This document shows positions 22,905-31,266 of a stretch of DNA of 64,000 nt, piece by piece. Location of the stretch: assembly GCA_900539195.1 (NCBI GenBank), contig UQBC01000011.1:1-64000 (forward strand), read 5' to 3'. The notes beneath the pieces were generated by a model. The model searched no databases. It saw only the letters and a program-made list of their open reading frames with translations, and had not been told where the DNA came from. Source of the DNA: an uncultured Oscillospiraceae bacterium. Its GTDB lineage: Bacteria > Bacillota > Clostridia > Oscillospirales > Ruminococcaceae. Both the position numbers and the translations under genes were made by a program. The number at the start of each line of letters is the position of its first letter. The first letter of the stretch is position 1.

Positions 22905-25900
22905 TCAATATTCCGACAGCTCGTAATTATTGGGGGTTCTGTGCCACAGACCGTCTGTCTGCTCGTATATTTCCTTGAACGTGAATTTGCGGAAGTTTAT
23001 CTTGCATCTTCCGCCGTAATTGGCTTCATATACCCAGATACCGTCCGTATCTACTGAGTATATCGTCACATAGTGCGGATATCCGTACATTATGTTGTCA
23101 TACGCAAGATAATCACCGGGACGGAATGAGTTCGTCATCCATTTTTTCAGCGCTGCCTCTGTCCAGTTTCCGTCCGAACGGTTCTTTATAGTAAGCGTAT
23201 TTTCCTTGTAGCCGTTTGTCTTGCCGAACAGATATTCAAATACTTCTATCGTAAATCCTGCACACTGTATACCCGAATTGCCGAGTACGTTGCTTCTTCC
23301 GATAAGGCAGGTACAGCCTGCTTCGTTTCCCGTTTCACAGAAAGAGTGACAGGTACACGGAGAGGTAAGCATAGTATTGTAATACTTGCCGAGCTGGTAA
23401 CTGTGCCAATAGTCGTTTATCTTTCTGTCCCATTTACCTTCCATCATTTCATCAAGGCGTTTCTGAATCAGCTTTTCCATGCTGTTCGACTTGACGATTC
23501 TGAAAGTACCCTTTGCCGTGCCGGTAAAGTTTCCTTTGCCGGTTACGGTGAATGTGGCAGTTCCGACATTCACTATGTTGTTATAACTTGATACTATGTA
23601 ATCCGTACCGGCTGTAAGGGTTTTGCCGCCGAAAGTAAGGGTAGGCTTTGCCGCAATTCCCTGTCCCGTGTAAGTCTGGTCGGCACAGGTGATTTTTGCC
23701 GATGAAACAGGCGCCGGTTTGATTTTGAACTGAGCTTTCTTTTCCGCACCTGCGTACTTGCCCTTGCCTGTTATGACAGCGGTTGCAGTTCCGGCATTTG
23801 TGTTGTTGTACACGCTCAGGATATAATCCGTTCCGTTTTTAAGTCTAACAGAGCCTATCTTTACTGTTACCGAGGGAAGCTGAGCACTGCCGGTATAGGT
23901 CAGATCGGCTATCGTTACGGTCGCATTTTCAAATGCTTCAAGCTGATTGCTGATACCGTTCAGAGTTACTGTGCCGCTGTAGTTGCCTGTACCTGTAATT
24001 ACTGCGCTGACGCTTGTGCTTGTTTCGGTTACAGTTACATTATAATCTTTGTTCTGCGTCAACAGCACATTGTCATAAGTAACCGTTACGGTATATCCCT
24101 TGCCGTCGGTTGACAGCGATAAGGAAGAGCTGGCATTTTTTATGTCAGCCTTTTCCACATCACATTTTACCGTAGCCTTACCGCTGAAGTTTCCGTTGCC
24201 GTTTACGGTAAGGTTATAAGTTCCTGCCGCTGCGGACGCAGGCGATGAAATGCTGAAGTCGCTGTCGGTCAGCGTATAATTGCCGAACTTTGCACTTATG
24301 TTTACTTTTACTCCGTTTGGTGAATAGATGCCGTTTGCTGTAATCGCAGCCTTTGAAATATCTGCCTCGGTTATTGTAAAATTCTTTGTTACAGAACCTT
24401 CAAGACTGCCCTTTGCTGTAACGATGACCTGTGCCGTTCCGGCATTTATATTGTTTTTAAAACCTAAAGTATAATCTGTGTTTTCTTTAAGGGTAACACC
24501 TCCGAGCTTTACGGTAACGGCAGGCTTGACTGCGCTTCCTGTAAATGTTACATCTTTTATGTTCACAGCGGTATTTGAAATATCGGCTTTCGATATAGGG
24601 AACGTTACAGTCTGACTTCCGCTGAGGTGATTCTTGCCTGTGACTGTTACGCTTGCAGTTCCGGCGTTTGTGTTATCCTTATACGACAACGTATAGTCGG
24701 AGTTGCCCGAAAACTGATGATTTCCGTAGCTTACGGTAACAGCCGGCGTTATTTGCGCACCTGTGAAAACAGCGTCTTTAACAATGATCTTTACATCGGA
24801 GATAGCCCTTACGCTTATAGTGAAAGTCTTTGATACATTGCCCGAATAATTGCCTTTGCCGCTTACTGTCAGCGTCGCTGTACCAAGTTCTGTATTATTC
24901 TTGTATGAAACTGTGAAATCGGTTCCGCTTTTAAGCGTCTTGCCGCCGACTTTTACAGTGGGTACCGGCTTTATGGCATTACCCGTGTATGTCTGTGCTT
25001 TTACCTCGGACACGGCAGACGCCGGTAAGCTGTGCTTATTTATAGTGAAAGTCTTTTTAACGCTTCCGCCGTATCTACCTTTTCCTGTTACCGTAATTGT
25101 TCCCGTACCTGCTTTTACGTTGTTCGAGTAAGTGACGGTATAATCGGTATTCTTTTTAAGCTTTGCACTTCCGTATTTTACTGTGACTGCGGGGCTGAGT
25201 GCCGAGCCGTTATATGTAAGCGAGCTGTTGTATGAAATAACAGCGTTCTTTATCGGTTTTGCGTTTATCTTGAAAGTAACGCTTCTTGTGCCGGTAAGCT
25301 TTCCTTTGCCCTTAACCGTAACGGTAGCTGTACCGATTTTCGTGTTATTTTTATAACTTAAAGTATAATCAGTGCCGTTTTTAAACGTATAGTTATTATA
25401 TTTAACTGTAACCTTTGGTTTCTGTGCTTTGCCGTTATAAGTTACGGACGGCACTGTAATTTTCAGTGATTGAACAGGTCTTGCCGCTATAGTGAAAGAC
25501 TGCGAACAGCTTCCCGTATAGTTTCCCTTACCCTTGATATACACCTTGGCGGTGCCTTTGTTAGTATTATTCCGATATGTAAGCGTAAAATCAGTTCCGT
25601 TTTTCAGTGCGGTCGAACCGTTTCTGATAGTCGGAACAGGCTTTATCTGTGAGCCGGTATAGTACTGTGTTGCAATCTTGTAGAACGTGCACTTTTTATA
25701 GATAAGCGCAGGCTGTATTTTAAAGGATTTTTTAACCGTTCCGCTGTAACTGCCCTTGCCCTTGATGACTACATAAGCCGTGCCTGCGTTTATGTTGTTC
25801 TGATAACTTATCGTGTAATCTGTGCCGTTTTTGAGCGTTTTACTTCCGTACTTTACCGTTATCGACTGCGTTTGCGCTTTACCGGTGTAGGTTTTTGTCG

Positions 25901-26051
25901 TCAGTCCCGATACAGTACAGCCCTTTACCGCTGCCGCTTCCGCCCTGCTTCCCGTAAAACAGCAAACGGCAGCCGCACAAAGCAGAGCGCATACTAAAGC
26001 CGTAAGCCACTTTACAGCCGTTATATATCTGCTTTTTACCGTTGCCGTCAT
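22905..26051 (-). CDS. Large secreted protein: eleven beta repeats plus cysteine-amidase-like domain
   Basis: 1048 residues. A signal peptide (about 1-38, ending RAEA) precedes eleven repeats of roughly 75 residues (about 39-870), each following TYTG..., (V/T)TVKYGxxxLKNGTDYT, SYKNNxNAGTA and GKGNYSGTVKKTFTI; repeats 8 and 9 are degenerate. Such MBG/YDG-like Ig-type modules occur in surface proteins of gut Clostridia. The last 170 residues form a papain-like amidase or CHAP-type domain: candidate Cys930 in GIQCAGF, His993 in YPHYVTIY and Asn in YEANYGG. A role in wall turnover or as an extracellular effector is likely but inferred. No sortase or membrane anchor is seen. It starts 43 bases after fapA without a visible promoter or terminator. 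Confidence 0.82.
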   Translation of the reverse strand: MTATVKSRYITAVKWLTALVCALLCAAAVCCFTGSRAEAAAVKGCTVSGLTTKTYTGKAQTQSITVKYGSKTLKNGTDYTISYQNNINAGTAYVVIKGKGSYSGTVKKSFKIQPALIYKKCTFYKIATQYYTGSQIKPVPTIRNGSTALKNGTDFTLTYRNNTNKGTAKVYIKGKGNYTGSCSQSFTIAARPVQSLKITVPSVTYNGKAQKPKVTVKYNNYTFKNGTDYTLSYKNNTKIGTATVTVKGKGKLTGTRSVTFKINAKPIKNAVISYNSSLTYNGSALSPAVTVKYGSAKLKKNTDYTVTYSNNVKAGTGTITVTGKGRYGGSVKKTFTINKHSLPASAVSEVKAQTYTGNAIKPVPTVKVGGKTLKSGTDFTVSYKNNTELGTATLTVSGKGNYSGNVSKTFTISVRAISDVKIIVKDAVFTGAQITPAVTVSYGNHQFSGNSDYTLSYKDNTNAGTASVTVTGKNHLSGSQTVTFPISKADISNTAVNIKDVTFTGSAVKPAVTVKLGGVTLKENTDYTLGFKNNINAGTAQVIVTAKGSLEGSVTKNFTITEADISKAAITANGIYSPNGVKVNISAKFGNYTLTDSDFSISSPASAAAGTYNLTVNGNGNFSGKATVKCDVEKADIKNASSSLSLSTDGKGYTVTVTYDNVLLTQNKDYNVTVTETSTSVSAVITGTGNYSGTVTLNGISNQLEAFENATVTIADLTYTGSAQLPSVTVKIGSVRLKNGTDYILSVYNNTNAGTATAVITGKGKYAGAEKKAQFKIKPAPVSSAKITCADQTYTGQGIAAKPTLTFGGKTLTAGTDYIVSSYNNIVNVGTATFTVTGKGNFTGTAKGTFRIVKSNSMEKLIQKRLDEMMEGKWDRKINDYWHSYQLGKYYNTMLTSPCTCHSFCETGNEAGCTCLIGRSNVLGNSGIQCAGFTIEVFEYLFGKTNGYKENTLTIKNRSDGNWTEAALKKWMTNSFRPGDYLAYDNIMYGYPHYVTIYSVDTDGIWVYEANYGGRCKINFRKFTFKEIYEQTDGLWHRTPNNYELSEY

Positions 26052-26094
26052 GATATTTGCCTTTCTCTGTGCCTGTTATCCGGAAAATTGAATT

Positions 26095-27609
26095 TTATTT
26101 GAATTCGATATCGTTCGGACCGCAGACTATGTTGCATTTGCCATACTCCGTCGATGTTGTCGTTGCAAAGCTGTTGAGATTTATCTTTACATTGGGATAA
26201 ATGCACTTTGTAACTCTTACCGACAGGGTTTCCTTGGCGTTTATTATCCGTTGTATTTCTTCTATTCTTGCTCTGAGCGGCTTTTTATCCATACTTTTTT
26301 GTACTTTCAGCCTTATCGCCGAAGAGATGTACGCCTCTTTTTCTGCGTCAAGATGTTCGCCGTTTCTCTTTTTCTCCTGCAGGAATTCTATAGATGTGTT
26401 TATCTTCTCTATGTATTCATCAATCGCCGTACACTGCTTTTCAAGCGAATCCATTTCGAGCAGAAGATTTGTGGTACTTCCTACCGAAATCACAGTAGGC
26501 GTATAGCTCTTGTGTCCGAGCTGCGCTACCGCAAACTTGCCCATTACACTGCAATCGCCGCCGACAAGAGCGCCGGGGCTCTTTGTACAGTCAAGGTCGC
26601 CCTCTATCTTTATACGACAGCCTACAAGTGATGTGCTTGTCAGATTGCCTCTTGTCGTGATAGTATCGTTTTCGCCGAAAGCTATGTTTATATTACCATA
26701 CTGCGACTGTACCGTACTTGCAAAAACTCCGTTCTTGACGGTTATATCACCCTGAGCTGTCAGCGTAGCGCCTGTTACCATACCGGATATGGTTATGGAT
26801 TTGCCCGCTGTTACGGAAAAGCCCTCCTGTACACTGCCCTTGATGACAACATCACCAAGGAAGTTTATATTACCCGTCTTTACATCTATATCTGATGAAA
26901 TCTGGAATGTGGTTTCAACGTTGAATCTTCCGCCCTTGTATATGAGGTTACCGCTGTCAGCGGCAAACAGTTTCGTGCCGTCTGCGGAAAGTACCGTGTT
27001 TGCGCCCTGCGGTATGAGCGGAGGTCTGCCGGGACGTGGTGCTATAACCTGTCCGTATACGTTTATCCCCTCTTCACCCTGTGTTTCGGGGATTATATTG
27101 CATATCAGGTCGTTTGCCTTGACATTTACTATTAATCCTAAGTCACGGTAATCGACACTGCCGTCCTCCAGCTTTCTCGGAACAAGCTTCTTATCCGTGT
27201 CAAACAGGTTGTCTACTCGTCCGTTTTCGCCGTCTATAGCCGCATAGCCGCTTGCAACCGTAAATATCTTGTCATACAGCCTGTTCTCGGCTATCTCCCG
27301 GAGCAGTTCTTCGTCTATTCCGTATACGACGTGCTCGTCCTTGAGCGCCTGACGCATAGCTTCTACAGTAATATCCTTACCCGAAAACTGAGGTGAAAAA
27401 ACGCACATATTGGCTTCAAGCTTATTGTCGCTTACAACGACCTTTGCGGACGCATCCACATTAAGCAGCGGATCTGTTTCCTGCGGACGTTGCATTGTAC
27501 CTCTGTTGTTCAGCTCTATGCCCTCTAGCGATGTGTTGGATGTTTTTTCAAGTTCAATGAGCTCTGACATTGAAGCGTCAGCCATCTTCTGTCTTTCGGA
27601 TTTTTCCAT
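26095..27609 (-). CDS. FapA / DUF342 family protein
   Basis: 504 residues. The N-terminal third leads into the DUF342 core: a repeated beta-helix-like stretch of Gly/Asp-spaced turns (about residues 215-360, such as INFLGDVVIKGSVQEGFSVTAGKSITISG), then a coiled coil (about 380-440) with MDSLEKQCTAIDEYIEKI, and a small C-terminal beta part. DUF342 includes Vibrio FapA, tied to polar flagellar assembly, and proteins common in clostridial flagellar clusters. The molecular activity is not settled; the helix may act as a scaffold. ATG 27609 follows GGGAGGTG. It ends the chemotaxis trio cheC-cheD-fapA. Confidence 0.8.
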   Translation of the reverse strand: MEKSERQKMADASMSELIELEKTSNTSLEGIELNNRGTMQRPQETDPLLNVDASAKVVVSDNKLEANMCVFSPQFSGKDITVEAMRQALKDEHVVYGIDEELLREIAENRLYDKIFTVASGYAAIDGENGRVDNLFDTDKKLVPRKLEDGSVDYRDLGLIVNVKANDLICNIIPETQGEEGINVYGQVIAPRPGRPPLIPQGANTVLSADGTKLFAADSGNLIYKGGRFNVETTFQISSDIDVKTGNINFLGDVVIKGSVQEGFSVTAGKSITISGMVTGATLTAQGDITVKNGVFASTVQSQYGNINIAFGENDTITTRGNLTSTSLVGCRIKIEGDLDCTKSPGALVGGDCSVMGKFAVAQLGHKSYTPTVISVGSTTNLLLEMDSLEKQCTAIDEYIEKINTSIEFLQEKKRNGEHLDAEKEAYISSAIRLKVQKSMDKKPLRARIEEIQRIINAKETLSVRVTKCIYPNVKINLNSFATTTSTEYGKCNIVCGPNDIEFK

Positions 27610-27662
27610 CAGCGCACCTCCCTGTGTGATGATTTATATACATTCCTATGAAAATTTCTGTT

Positions 27663-28139
27663 TTATATTGTCTTGTTTCCTTTAAGACTTGACATTATCT
27701 CAAGCGAGCCGTCTGCCGCATTGAATGATACTGTCCTTCCGTAGTTAAGTCCCGTGTCCGATGCGATTATCGGCACGCCGAGCTTTGCAAGCGTTTTTTT
27801 CGTTGCCTCAACATTACGGTCGCCTATCGACATTGCAGGTGACGTGGTAGCAAACATATTTGCTCCGCCTGCTATTTTTGCGGTTATTCTCGATGCCGCC
27901 GCACCGCTCTTTATCATACTGTCATACAGCAGTTTTATGCCCGTGTCGGCAAATTTGAACTTGTTATTGTCATTCGGTATAGCACTGCTGTCCGGGAGCA
28001 TTATATGCGCAAGTCCCGCTATACCAAGTGTTTTATCTATCATACATATCCCGACGCAGCTGCCAAGCGCATATGTCACCAGTACGTCGGGTGACTTGCA
28101 CAGCTTCTGGTCGGATATCCCCACAATTATCTTGTTCAC
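27663..28139 (-). CDS. cheD: Chemoreceptor glutamine deamidase CheD
   Basis: 158 residues. The catalytic Cys lies in ALGSCVGICM (about residue 28) and the catalytic His in LAHIMLP (about 45), with the typical AGGANMF and IGDRN later, so the enzyme looks active. CheD deamidates chemoreceptor Gln residues and also binds CheC. The start is GTG at 28139, overlapping the cheC stop by four bases (GTGA), which indicates coupled translation of the CheC-CheD pair. Chemoreceptor, cheA and cheW genes must lie elsewhere in the genome. Confidence 0.94.
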   Translation of the reverse strand: MNKIIVGISDQKLCKSPDVLVTYALGSCVGICMIDKTLGIAGLAHIMLPDSSAIPNDNNKFKFADTGIKLLYDSMIKSGAAASRITAKIAGGANMFATTSPAMSIGDRNVEATKKTLAKLGVPIIASDTGLNYGRTVSFNAADGSLEIMSSLKGNKTI

Positions 28140-28759
28140 TGGTCTGCTACCCCCAGTTTTCCGAGCAACGTCCTCAGCGACTCAACAGTGGGTATAAGAA
28201 GCATATCGGACTGTATCTCAACTGAATCTATCAGAAATTGTTCGCTTATCATTAGTACCCTTTCATACGCCTCGGAAAGCTCCGTTGCGGGAACTGTCAT
28301 TATAGCTCCGAGCATATCGGTCGTCAGCGCAGGCACAGACATATCGATTGTCATACCGCTTAAATCCGCTATGGCGTTGACATAACTTCCGCCCATTATG
28401 TTTCCTATTTCGCTCAGCACCGATATATCATCGGCATTCAGCTCATACAGTGAAAATGAGCGTTCGCCCGTAAGACCCGTTACGATAGTTTTCGCAAATG
28501 CCTCTTCCAGCAGGAACATTATCATTCCGTCTGCGTCCCCTTTAAGTCGTATCAGTATTCCTACCACCAGCTTGTCCGGCGAACCGAGCGACTCTATTGC
28601 GTCAGCCACGTCCATAAGCCTTACCTGCGGCACCTGCATATCAATACTCCTGTTAAGGAGCTGTGACAACGCTGTTGCGGCATTTCCCGAGCCGATATTT
28701 CCTATTTCCTTAAGCACATCAAGCTGTACCGGGCTTAAATCGTCGTAACTGTTTATCAT
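28136..28759 (-). CDS. cheC: CheY-P phosphatase CheC
   Basis: 207 residues with two copies of the active-site motif ExxN: LKEIGNIGSGNAATAL (about residues 15-30) and LSEIGNIMGGSYVNAI (about 112-128). Two sites are the CheC type; CheX has one. It dephosphorylates CheY-P and is stimulated by CheD. The downstream cheD overlaps by four bases. It stands 107 bases after the flagellar rod gene, still on the same strand, consistent with one transcript. Confidence 0.93.
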   Translation of the reverse strand: MINSYDDLSPVQLDVLKEIGNIGSGNAATALSQLLNRSIDMQVPQVRLMDVADAIESLGSPDKLVVGILIRLKGDADGMIMFLLEEAFAKTIVTGLTGERSFSLYELNADDISVLSEIGNIMGGSYVNAIADLSGMTIDMSVPALTTDMLGAIMTVPATELSEAYERVLMISEQFLIDSVEIQSDMLLIPTVESLRTLLGKLGVADQ

Positions 28760-28866
28760 AATAGACCTCTGAAATTATTAATCTTATAGCTGTATATAAC
28801 CGCACAGCCTGCCGGTATATCTACCGACAGACCCACGGTTAAAACTCAGAAATGCACCATTGTGCT

Positions 28867-29595
28867 TTACTGCCTCAGGTTGTTGGTTATACGCTCCAGC
28901 TCATCTGCTGTCTGTACGACCCTTGCGCTCATCTGATAAGAGCGCTGTGTTTCGATAATGCGTACCATATCGCCCGCAATGTCCGTATTGCTGCGTTCGA
29001 GTGCCATTCTTATCTTGTCGATACTCCTGTCGGCAACCGCCTCTCCCGACCTCTCGGTAGCAGTCATCTTGTTACTGCCCAGAAGTTCGAGTCCAAAGTT
29101 GTTGTCGAATGTGTACACACCTATCATTTTTGTAAGTGCCTCATAGTCCGGTTTGCTCGTACCATCTATAAAGGGAACTGTAATGTGATTTCCCTCATAA
29201 TCAAGCACAAATTCTCCGTTTGCGCTTACAAGCTCCCAGTGGTCGCCTATCTGTGACATCTGGAAATCGCCCGCTCTTGTGTAGTTTACATCGCCGTACT
29301 TATCCATTACAGCAAAGAAGCCTTCTTCTGTCGGTATGGCAAAGTCAAGGTCGTTATCGGTATATGTAAACACGCCCTCACTGTACATAAGCTGAGTGCT
29401 ATGCACATATTCACCGTGACCCGTCTGCCAGTCAGGCTCTGTATTTCTCTGTACCGTATAGATACAGTCCGCAAAGCTCGGACGGGAAGCCTTGAAGCCC
29501 ACCGTATTCACGTTTGCAATGTTGTTAGAGTAAACGTTAAGTCCTTCCTGCTGTGCAATCAGACCCGTCTTACCCGTGTAGAACGCTATGTTCAT
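28867..29595 (-). CDS. flgG: Flagellar basal-body rod protein, FlgG/FlhP-like
   Basis: 242 residues. The N-terminal rod signature NNIANVNTVGFKASRPSF (about 28-45) and the C-terminal partner (DMVRIIETQRSYQMSARVVQTADELERI) form the paired helices that assemble in the axial structure. The middle holds the beta domain of FlgF/FlgG proteins. In Bacillus the corresponding pair is FlhO and FlhP; which member is the distal rod protein cannot be fixed from sequence alone. It lies 24 bases after its paralogue. Confidence 0.88.
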   Translation of the reverse strand: MNIAFYTGKTGLIAQQEGLNVYSNNIANVNTVGFKASRPSFADCIYTVQRNTEPDWQTGHGEYVHSTQLMYSEGVFTYTDNDLDFAIPTEEGFFAVMDKYGDVNYTRAGDFQMSQIGDHWELVSANGEFVLDYEGNHITVPFIDGTSKPDYEALTKMIGVYTFDNNFGLELLGSNKMTATERSGEAVADRSIDKIRMALERSNTDIAGDMVRIIETQRSYQMSARVVQTADELERITNNLRQ

Positions 29596-29619
29596 AACAT
29601 ATCCTCACATTCAGTCATT

Positions 29620-30360
29620 TTACAGCTTGATTATCTCGCTTGCCGCTCTGCCGTTGATAGTATCCATATACTTCAGCACGGCACTGCTTGCCTCGAATAA
29701 TCTCTGTGTTTCCATAAGAGAAGTGATCTCCTTGTTAGCGTCAACGTTTGACTTTTCAAAACAGCCCTGGATAATATCATACTTCTCACCTGCGGGAATT
29801 GTCATATCCCCGTCATATGAGAACAGATCGTTACCGACCTTTGTGACATCGGCGTTTTCGGGTATGTAGCTGAGCCTCAGCTTTTCTATGACCTCGCCGT
29901 TCTCGTTCAAGATATTACCCTCGTTGTCAACAATGAAATCATCGTTTCCGATAAATATTTCGCCGTTCTGACCGAGAACACGTCCGCTGTCGTTAAGGCA
30001 TAAATAGCCTTCTCCGTCAAGTTCAAACTGACCGTTCTTTGTCTGATATACGTTACCCTTTGAGTCCTGTATATTGAAATACACATTACCCTGTATGCCT
30101 ATATCAAACGGGCTTTCGGTAAACTCAAAGCTGCTCTGCTCAAGGTTGCTCTTGCTTGTATCAACATACGTTTGTACAAATTTACCGCTTGTCTTTCTGC
30201 GGTTGCTGACAAGTATAAGCTCCTCCTGAAAGGTGTTCATTCTTATCTCGTCCTTCTTGTAGCCTGCCGTGTTGATATTAGTAAGATTATTTGAGATAGC
30301 GTCCAGCGACCTCTGATGGTTTATCATGGATTGCGCCAGATTGTAAAATGCTCTCTGCAA
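29620..30360 (-). CDS. flgF: Flagellar basal-body rod protein, FlgF/FlhO-like
   Basis: 246 residues with the rod signature SNNLTNINTAGYKKDEIRM (about 22-40) and C-terminal ITSLMETQRLFEASSAVLKYMDTI. Paralogue of the following gene. The start is TTG at 30360: AAAGGAGGTGA sits six bases upstream, one of the best ribosome sites in the window, and no ATG is nearby in frame. A promoter-like sequence at 30435-30463 precedes it, so this gene could start a transcript running through cheC-cheD-fapA. Confidence 0.88.
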   Translation of the reverse strand: MQRAFYNLAQSMINHQRSLDAISNNLTNINTAGYKKDEIRMNTFQEELILVSNRRKTSGKFVQTYVDTSKSNLEQSSFEFTESPFDIGIQGNVYFNIQDSKGNVYQTKNGQFELDGEGYLCLNDSGRVLGQNGEIFIGNDDFIVDNEGNILNENGEVIEKLRLSYIPENADVTKVGNDLFSYDGDMTIPAGEKYDIIQGCFEKSNVDANKEITSLMETQRLFEASSAVLKYMDTINGRAASEIIKL

Positions 30361-30434
30361 GTTTTTTCACCTCCTTTCTTAAAGTGTGATTTTCCGTATT
30401 ATAAGCGAGCCGGTAAACTCCGACCCTTGATTAT

Positions 30435-30463
30435 ATCATATCAGTTTTCACATAAATATGCAA
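30435..30463 (-). promoter_or_regulatory. Probable internal promoter before flgF-flgG-cheC-cheD-fapA
   Basis: On the minus strand TTGCAT (30458-30463), 17 bases, TATGAT (30435-30440), with TATAAT overlapping four bases on. It lies in the 108-base gap after sigD. Confidence 0.55.
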
Positions 30464-30468
30464 GTCTT

Positions 30469-31230
30469 TCAGCTGTTTATATAGCTTTCCAGCTTGTTTT
30501 TGAGCGTCAGCATAGCCTTTGAATGTATCTGGCATACTCTTGACTGCGTAATGCTCATAATCTTGGCAATCTCCGAATATTTCAGTTTTTCGTAGTAGTA
30601 CATGGTGACTACCTGTTTTTCCTTTTCCGGAAGAGCGGCAACAGCTTCTGCTATTACCTGTTTTTTCTCCCGCTCATATATTTTTGCGTCGGCGGTTTCG
30701 CTTGAAGCCGAAATACTTTCGTCAAGATTATCCTCGTATAAAAGCTCCTCAAACGACAGCGTTATCATTCCTGCCGTATTCGCCATCAGCTTTGAAAGCT
30801 GTGCGGTGGTCATATTCATACTCTCCGCAAGCTCCTCGTCTGTCGGAGTACGGCACAGCTCGGAATTAAGCCTTGCAAAGTTGTCGTCCAGTTGCTTTGA
30901 CAGCTTGCGGAGCGTTCTCGGCACTCTGTCTAGCTTTCTCATATAGTCGATGACAGCGCCCTTTATCCGGATACCTGCGTAGGTTTCAAATTTAACGTTC
31001 TTATCGGGATCGAAGCCGTCTATGGCCGCCATAAGCGCAATAACGCCCTCGTTTATGATATCGTCGCTTTCCGCATATCCCGTATAGATATTCCGCATTG
31101 ATACGGCTATCACTTTAACAAGGTCCATGTACATCAGCACGATTTCGTTCCTGACATTCACATCGCCTGTCAGCCTGTATTTTTCGATAAGTTCGGGAAG
31201 CCGCTCTTTGCTTTGTACCGATACCGCCAT
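30469..31230 (-). CDS. sigD: Flagellar sigma factor SigD/FliA
   Basis: 253 residues with the three regions of a FliA/WhiG-type sigma factor: region 2 (YMDLVKVIAVSMRN to GIRIKGAVIDYMRKLDRVPRTLR), region 3 (LSKQLDDNFARL, TPTDEELAESMNM) and region 4 (EKQVVTMYYYEKLKYSEIAKIMSITQSRVCQIH). It directs RNA polymerase to late flagellar and chemotaxis promoters (consensus TAAA-N15-GCCGATAA). No anti-sigma FlgM gene is visible in the window. It lies 36 bases after flhA, where Bacillus has flhF, flhG and che genes in between. Confidence 0.94.
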   Translation of the reverse strand: MAVSVQSKERLPELIEKYRLTGDVNVRNEIVLMYMDLVKVIAVSMRNIYTGYAESDDIINEGVIALMAAIDGFDPDKNVKFETYAGIRIKGAVIDYMRKLDRVPRTLRKLSKQLDDNFARLNSELCRTPTDEELAESMNMTTAQLSKLMANTAGMITLSFEELLYEDNLDESISASSETADAKIYEREKKQVIAEAVAALPEKEKQVVTMYYYEKLKYSEIAKIMSITQSRVCQIHSKAMLTLKNKLESYINS

Positions 31231-31266
31231 AAAACGCTCCTTTCCCTGATATTTCCGATCTGCGGA

